Positions 56,993 through 64,000 of a stretch of DNA of 64,000 nt are shown in pieces. The DNA is from Straminergon stramineum (Eukaryota > Streptophyta > Bryopsida > Hypnales > Calliergonaceae): assembly GCA_963920665.1 (NCBI GenBank), contig OY987263.1, positions 23,734,547-23,798,546 of the forward strand, written 5' to 3'. A program made the position numbers and the translations under genes. Position 1 is the first letter of the stretch. The number at the start of each line of letters is the position of its first letter. The notes beneath the pieces were generated by a model. The model saw only the letters and a program-made list of their open reading frames with translations. It did no database searches and was not told the origin of the DNA.

Positions 56993-59399
56993 TTAGAATC
57001 TAGATGTTTAGGAATCCAATCACTTTGTGGATGGACTTATTGATTTAATTAATATACAATTTGGGAAGCTTAGCCAAGCCCAATGGAAAAAGCATACTCT
57101 CTTTGTTCTAAAACAAATTCGGGGGAGCTTGAAAAGGGCTAAATTAATGTGTGAATTGCTCCTATATTCAGGGAATTGCATAATTATTGTAGCTTCTAAT
57201 AAACCCCACTAGGTGTGAAAGAGTGAAAGTAATTAATGGAATAATGCATATTAAAAACAAGCATCGAAAGTGACAAAATTTCCCCTTTCTAGAACTACTC
57301 CATTGGTATTAATTTTGATCATTTTCCAAGCAATATTGGTGTAGTGACATCTATTGATGTCTTCTATATTCTTTTCCAATAATGTCTTGTGATTCAACTC
57401 TAGGAAATTCTCAACAAGAGATTTGTTAGTAGCAATTTTTGTACGACTGTGGGTTGAGTTCTTTGCCTTTGGTTGGTTAGAGGTTGCATTTCGATCGCCT
57501 TCGCAAGGATCAAATTGTTATATAATGTTATCTAGAAATCCTTTTGCTTTAGGGTGTGTCATCTAACTTCAGTTGTTATCAATCAATTTGTGGAGGGCCA
57601 ATTCTTGCACCATATCAAATTTAATTTGGCATAAGTATATTTAGAAACCTCTGATTTATTTTGGGATAAAGGGAGTATTTGATTTAATTTATAAATTCAA
57701 AAGGCCCTACGAGTCCTTGTGGATAGTCCTATTTGATTTAGTTTACAAGTTCAGAAAGTCAATTAATTGGATTGGCAGGTTGTTTGGTTACTATGGTAGA
57801 TAACTAGATAAGTAAAGGGTTGTTTCCACTTGGCTTTAGCTAGGAACAAGGACTTTACTTTAAGAGTATTGTGAAATTGTTAAAAAGTGTAGTTCACACT
57901 AGGGCAGACTATGAAGGTGACTTTGGTATGATTAGTTAATTTGTACTCCACGGTGCATTTCCATTCACAAAATACTATTTGATGTTCTAACAATGTCCAA
58001 GAAGTGGCGCAATAGCCGTTTCCACCTATTGTATCTATAACTTTGCAAGTAGTGTTGGGATCCATCTACAACCGTTGATGTTTGCCTTGTTTGGTGACCT
58101 GCTAGAAGAAGTGAAGATGAGACATCCTCTTTCATTGTGCAATTACTTTAGATTACTAGTGGGATTCCGTCGTGGTTCCTTGGTTTATTTTGGTGTTGCG
58201 TCCTACACCAAGAGTGGTGATTTTTGAGTGCGTCTTATTGCTGTAGATTTCCCCCTGCTACTATTGTTGGAGGCGTTGGTAGAAGCAACATCATGAGTGT
58301 TGAGTCCATGCTTGACTTAAAGATTAAAGAGAAGCTTTCCACTAACGTTTGCATTGTTGCACCAGAGGTACAATTCATTTCTCCCTACAATGAATGAGAA
58401 AAAGAACCTTGTCCAAAATTGTAGAGCTTTGGAATTTGTAAGGGATATAGAGAGAATGAAGTGAATTTTTTCGTCTTCCTAGATGCCCCATGCAATTGCA
58501 TCATGAAGAACAATTTCTACCTTCTAAGCGTGATTGGTTGGCTATATTTAGCGATGAAAGATGTCATCGGCTGTTGCTGAGAGAATGGGCTTATGAGTTC
58601 CGTGGTCCTTGTTTTAATTCACATCCTTGTTTCAGTTCATTTCTAGCTAGCTTGTGTGCTACGTTTAGAAATAAGGGTTTTATTTCTTTTTGCTATTGCA
58701 TTTCAGATTGTAAACAATTATCCATTTCAATGATTGAATTCGTGACCCACCATACCTCATTGCCTTGAATACTATACCATAGAGGGAGTCTTTTTAAATA
58801 ATTTTGTAATGTAGCAAAGTTTGAGGGATCAAATGTCTCTCATAGAAACTTAACGAAAATATAAATTACTTTACAAAATAAAAGGACATTGACAACATTG
58901 CTAGTATAACATTGGCAGTTCCAACTTTCAATAGTAGATCACACCTACACTAAGTTTAGAACTCCGACGTCGACGGTGCTTCAGAACACCAAATCCTCTG
59001 AATTCCTATTCATGGTGATAAAGACCTCTACTCCAGTGTCATGTTATTTCTCTACCAAGAATACTCTTTCTTTAGTGGCACCCCCAATCCACCAAGTAAT
59101 TAAGAGTTCCCATTCTAAAATCTAGTTTTTCTAAAGATTAACTAGTTCTAATTGATGGCTTCTTCACTTGTGGTGGGCCTCCAGTACTTCTTCAATAAAT
59201 GATTGTAATACTGTTGTTACTGACTTGTCACATCATGTGCCACCTAAGTTTAGCATTCCCAACATTCACAAGTGAGAATGCCATTAATTTTACTTTTCAT
59301 TTACAATTGTAACACCGCATCCCAAAGACCACGTGGGAATGTATCTTAAGGCAAGTAGCTAGATTGGTAGGTCATGCCATGCCATGTTGGTTGATTGAA
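56993..59399. other. AT-rich intergenic region, no gene recognised
   Basis: Frames 57027-57212, 57880-58065 and 58490-58768 have no recognisable domain. The part around 57900-58700 is slightly less AT-rich, with no consistent coding signal. Confidence 0.4.
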
Positions 59400-59680
59400 A
59401 AATAAAAATATATTGGAAATTTGTGAGAAAGAGTTTTGATGTTCAAAACATATTGGGAGCTTTCAAAAAAAGGTATTGGTATTCTAAACATATTAAAAGC
59501 CTAAAAAAGGGGGGTTGGATGTTTAGACATACTTAGACCTTTCAAGAAAGTGACTAGGGTGTTAAAACATATTGGGACTCTAAAAAAAGATCTTAGGATG
59601 TTTATTCATATTATAAGCTTTCAAACTTCAAAGAGAGAGACAGGGGGTTAAAAACATATTAGGAGCTTCCTAAGAAGTCT
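59400..59680 (+). repeat. Degenerate tandem array, about 45-55 bp units
   Basis: Roughly six units carry the recurring core AAACATATTGGGAGCTTTCA or variants (ACATATTAAAAGCC, ACATACTTAGACC, ACATATTGGGACTC, TCATATTATAAGC, ACATATTAGGAGC). Non-coding. Confidence 0.65.
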
Positions 59681-62600
59681 ATATACAATCTAAAATGCAC
59701 ACAAAGAAGAAAATTTAATGGAAGAACTCAAATTTTTAATAAATCAAAAAGAATTGGAGAAGTTGAGAATCTTAGATTTTTAGTTATAAGAATGTTTAGC
59801 ATAAGTAAAGTGTTATAATCCTTTGAATTAAGAATATCTAACTTCCTTAAACAAGGTTCGACTTTAATTGAGGACAAAGGGAAGCAGTCAAAATTGAAAA
59901 TATTTCACTTTGTCACTTTGAAGATGCTAAAGACTTAGATATACTTAGAAGAAGTTAAATAAGCTTTATCTTCAATGTTTGATTGATTCTGTAGACAATT
60001 AGCAAGCATTTAGGAAGTTAGAATTTAATAGAATTAGTTTCAAAAATAACTCAAAAGAAAAGAGAAAATTAGAAAGAAAGTATTACAAACAAAAATAGGG
60101 AAGGAAGGAGTTGTAGACTCCTTTGTTTTAATTGTACATTATCATTAAATATTACACTAAGACACAAGAAAATACAAGATGGAGACTAGCAAATATGACA
60201 AGATTACGATCACGATCTATGAAAATGGTACTTTTGCATCAACAAAAATAGAGGTACATGATTTGTTTTCTTTTTTCCATTTATTTCATTTCATAGGAAC
60301 ATTAGTTTAAAAGTAGAAATATTAAATTAGGGTCCCTTCCTATTTGACATTTGCAAAGTCCATGTGTTCAAAGATAAAACCTCCTTATAAGAAGGAAATA
60401 ATCTTTTCTTATGGAGATTCAAGTTCGGAATTGCTACAATTGTTTCTATTGACTTGTGGGACTATATGTTTCCTCTATATCCTAACTACCATAGTCAGAG
60501 GTCACCCTTGGCAAAAAATAATCAAAATTTCAAACTCAAAATGATTTTGAAAATGAACAAATCACCTTGCCAAATCCAAAATATTTCATTGTATAAAAAG
60601 TTTAAATACTGAAAGAGATATTTTACAACTTGATGCCTATATATATCCACTAAGTAATGGGTGAAGAGGTTGTTTATATTTTATATAATGAAATCCATTC
60701 TCCGTTATGAATTGTCAAAGGATATCGAATAATTTGAACTTTGAAGGTGTGAGAGCTTGACTGTTCATTATAAAATTGCTAGAATTGTGTTCAATGTAGA
60801 ATTTTAGACCTCATTTTGACATAGTAGAATATTTTTTTTAAATTTTAAACTAGAAAAAGTTGTTAAATCCTTAAAAATCTCATCTTTGAAAATTCATTTG
60901 TAATTTTGAGCCTCCCTCAAAGAAGTTATGGACAAAGTTTAGGGAAGACATTTGCAAATGGCAAAGAAATTGTCCCTCCCACCCCCACCCCTAAATTTTG
61001 TCCCTATCTTTTGATTCGAGGCTCTCAATTCCAAATGGATTTTTGAAAATGATGTTGACATTTCTTTACCAACTTTTTCAAGTTCAAAGTTTTTTTTCAA
61101 ATGTTATTCTATTATGCCAAAATAAGGTTTGAAGTTCTGCTTGAACACAATTTATGCTTTTGACTTAACTAGGTATGAACAATTGAGATTATTGAGCTTC
61201 TACTAATCCTAATTTACATATTCTATATGGTTTGTTTTATCTTCTACCATCCCACTTGTAGAAAGAGATTGTTTGTACATCTTCAATCCTTTACAACAAA
61301 AATGACTTCAAAATCTATAAGAGGTGGTTGTCAAAACTTCCAATATTTCAGATTTTACATGGACAAGTTCCGATAATCTCTACTTGAAACAACCTCTACG
61401 TGATTGGCCCCTTTGAGGCTCAATTTCATAAGAATGCCTACAATTGTAGATATTTTTGTTAACTTTGACACACCTACCTCCCGGTTTTCGAGAAAGTAAA
61501 GGCATTAAATGTATGTTTGTATAGGGAGATTGGATTTGATCTTGAATTGGGCCTTGGTGATTTGCATGCCTAAATTGTCAATTCGATTTTCGATGTGAAG
61601 CTCCAAATCCTCCCATTTTCTATCCTCCTTAATTTTAAGATTTTCAAGCCTATTTTCCTGGACATCAATCTGATGTCGGGTATAGAGGATATGCCTTGGG
61701 AAAACAATGGGTTTCTAGTTGTCAAGTAGAAATAAACAAGAATATAAAAAATACCTCGATGAAGTGAAAAATAAATCACAAAATATACCTCAAGTCATGT
61801 TCATACATGAATAAACCTCTTACAGTGTTTATAAGTCAAATAAAATACTATAAAAAAGTGTAGAGGTATTAGAAGTTAAGTATGAATCTCAAAAGTCCTT
61901 TTAAATAGTTTTCAATACTTAATTGAGTGTCAAGTGTGCTCCAAAGCTCTAGATGAAGAGTGTGATAGCTTTTTGGAAAGTTAACACAAAAAATTGATAA
62001 TTCCTTTACTTTCAAGTCAATATCTTTCTCTTCCTAATTTCAAACTAAGAGTTTGAATGCTTTCTAGAAAGCTAATACAAATTTTCTATAAACCTCCAAA
62101 ATTTCAACTCAATTGATGATATTGTCTGACTTTTATAGCTGATTAAACTTTCATCTCTCCAAATCAAAAAACAACTCATTACTATTTTAACTTTAGTCTA
62201 TAACTTTTGCACTTTAACTTCAAACTTAGATAGTGATAATTCTTTGGTAAGTGAAAAACTCAACATGTGGTTGGAAGAAATGTCAAAAGAAAATTTATTT
62301 TCATCAAAAAATATGAGCCTTTGAAAATTCTGCCTTCAAACTATAAGACAATTAACCCTCTCACACTCCATAATGCATAACTTTTGTATTAAAATTCTAA
62401 ATGAAGTGAGTGAGAAGTTTTTAGAATCACAAAAAAAAAATACACTCTTAAAATTTCATGATAAAATTCACAAAATACAACATGTTATGTCTTTCCAATT
62501 CTCGACTCTCTTCAAATGAACATGAGAAGGAGGAACAGGGTTTTTACTTCATCCTCAACCTCAACCTCAACCTCATTCTCCATCAAACAAGTAAATTTAA

Positions 62601-63267
62601 GCCCCCAAAACGTTACATGGACCACATTTCATCCATTAGTCATCTCAATTTTTCCCATAACTTTGTCCATATCCTCTATATAGAGTTTTAAACCTTTAAA
62701 AAATTTGAATAAAGATAAGCAAGAGTCATCTTTTGTTTCAACAACTTCAAACACACAATTTAAAGTTTCTAAATATTTCTAAATATAAAAATAAAGAACT
62801 ACGATCAAATAGTTGTCGAATAGAGGTAAAAAAAATATAGTTTCAACAATGAGTCTCTCATTTGTTTCTTGATACTCCATTAAAAAAAACAAGTTGAATC
62901 GACTTGTCAATATTTTACATTATATACACATTTGCAACACCAAATTATTAAATATAATCTAAGATTATCCTCCACTTGTCTCCTTGTGTCTTAACAAACA
63001 ATATCTCTTGTGATTTTGGCTTGTTTCCATGTTTCCAATCAAAGGCTATCACACTCTACTTATGCAACTTCTTAACTTTTCATTATCTTTCTTTGGAGTT
63101 TGGAGTTTGGAGTTTGGAATTCTTTATTGGTGTTCTTGACTATAAATTTGAATTTATTGTCTCAAGATTGCATCCTTTCTAGTAAGTTTTTGTCTCCAAT
63201 GACTTTTGCTTTGCTTTGCTTTGTCTGAAGACAGGAGGTTTAATTTAATTTGTCTATATTCATAATG
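59681..63267. other. AT-rich intergenic region, no gene recognised
   Basis: No coding exon seen. Short simple repeats: CCTCAA/CCTCAAC units near 62555-62578 and TTTGGAG units near 63099-63117. All frames are short and unrecognisable. Confidence 0.45.
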
Positions 63268-63615
63268 TGCCATGTGAATATTTTCACAAGCACTTTACTA
63301 GGATTTGAAAACATTTTTGAGCTTGCTATGTTAAATCATTAGATATAAATATTCATAATAAAATTATCTCTTGCTAACACGATAGATATTCGCGTAAATC
63401 TTTTCACAAGCATTTGCCTAGGATTTATAAACATTTTTTAACTTGTTGTGCTTCATCCTTTAGTATTAATTTTCGTAATAAAATTATCTTTTTTTTATGT
63501 CATGAGTCTTCATGCAAATTTTAGTACAAGCATTTTCTAGGGCTCACATACCGTTTTTGAGCTTGATATGATGTCTCATTCAATATTAATTTTCATGATA
63601 AAATTATGTCTTACT
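63268..63615 (+). repeat. Tandem array, three units of about 115 bp
   Basis: Units start near 63268, 63385 and 63501. Each has TTTTCACAAGCATTT-like sequence, then TAGGATTTATAAACATTTTT-like sequence, then TTCATAATAAAATTATCT. AT-rich, non-coding. Confidence 0.75.
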
Positions 63616-64000
63616 TATTTTAAGTACAATGTCTTAATTGAGGTTCCTTTCAAATGTGCCACAATTCTCATCCCAACCTAAGGTTTTATTGTAATCGAAA
63701 TTTCTTGATCTAAATGATTTAGATTTATCTCAAAATGATGAAGATGATTGTGAAGTGAAATTAAAGAGCTTCAAGGGGGCATTGCACTTAGGAGGATATG
63801 TAAAAAGGGGCCTTTCAACACTTAAGACCTTATGATTATGCTTGCTATCAAAAAAATAGATTGGTTTACATATAGTCATGGTGCTAGTTCGAAGGCTCTT
63901 CACAAACTTAAACATGAACATTGGGCATTAGTTTTTGGAAATTGTTTTCAACAAAGAATTAGTTGCTCTGGACTATAGTATCAAGATAATTTTGAAGGTG
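63616..64000. other. Right end of window, nothing recognised
   Basis: AT-rich; the minus-strand frame 63730-63921 shows no domain. Confidence 0.5.

Noticed and set aside
58490..58768. 92-codon plus-strand frame as a gene
   Set aside because: No domain, no splice partners, composition typical of AT-rich background.

Overview
The window looks like nuclear DNA of a land plant. There are five spliced protein genes with GT-AG introns. They include plant-specific families (expansin, a GT92 glycosyltransferase of the DUF23 type, a plastid-targeted LEA-like protein). The genes sit as GC-rich islands in a very AT-rich, repeat-filled background, about one gene per 13 kb. Low gene density, short introns and long decayed repeats would fit a seed-free plant (bryophyte, lycophyte or fern), but that placement is a guess. 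No rRNA, tRNA, CRISPR array, virus or bacterial operon was recognised.

Genes: (1) 4737-5913 (+), a two-exon plastid LEA-like protein built on 11-residue repeats, with a TATA box, G-box and DRE core upstream. (2) 6498-8586 (-), a six-exon beta-expansin-type wall-loosening protein, convergent with the LEA gene. (3) 24568-27420 (-), a five-exon kappa-class glutathione transferase (DsbA-like fold) ending in the peroxisomal signal SRL. (4) 34200-36845 (-), a three-exon GT92 glycosyltransferase, similar to galactan synthases. (5) 47748-52101 (-), an eleven-exon SWC2/YL1 subunit of the SWR1 complex that deposits H2A.Z. Every exon junction was worked out by hand and the reading phase closes in all five genes (237, 268, 239, 586 and 496 residues). 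The genes have unrelated roles; nothing suggests a cluster or pathway.

The rest is mostly small mobile elements and their remains. Four copies of a ~930 bp non-coding element have TTAA targets and ends resembling piggyBac (1-784, 20638-21530, 52537-53467, 56063-56992). Two opposite-facing solo LTRs of one family each have a perfect 5 bp target duplication (41622-42730 and 45534-46818). Two 188 bp mariner-like MITEs have TA targets (38712-38899, 54717-54904). There are four other palindromic MITE-like elements, a 1.5 kb tandem duplication bounded by CT tracts (14.8-19.0 kb), several short tandem arrays, and a dispersed repeat called R1 here. No transposase, integrase or reverse transcriptase frame was seen, so all mobile elements here look non-autonomous or reduced.

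The most useful leads are the piggyBac-like family, the paired inverted solo LTRs, a near-identical 39 bp piece of the GST-kappa last exon copied 265 bp downstream, and the His-to-Ala change in the expansin HFD motif.
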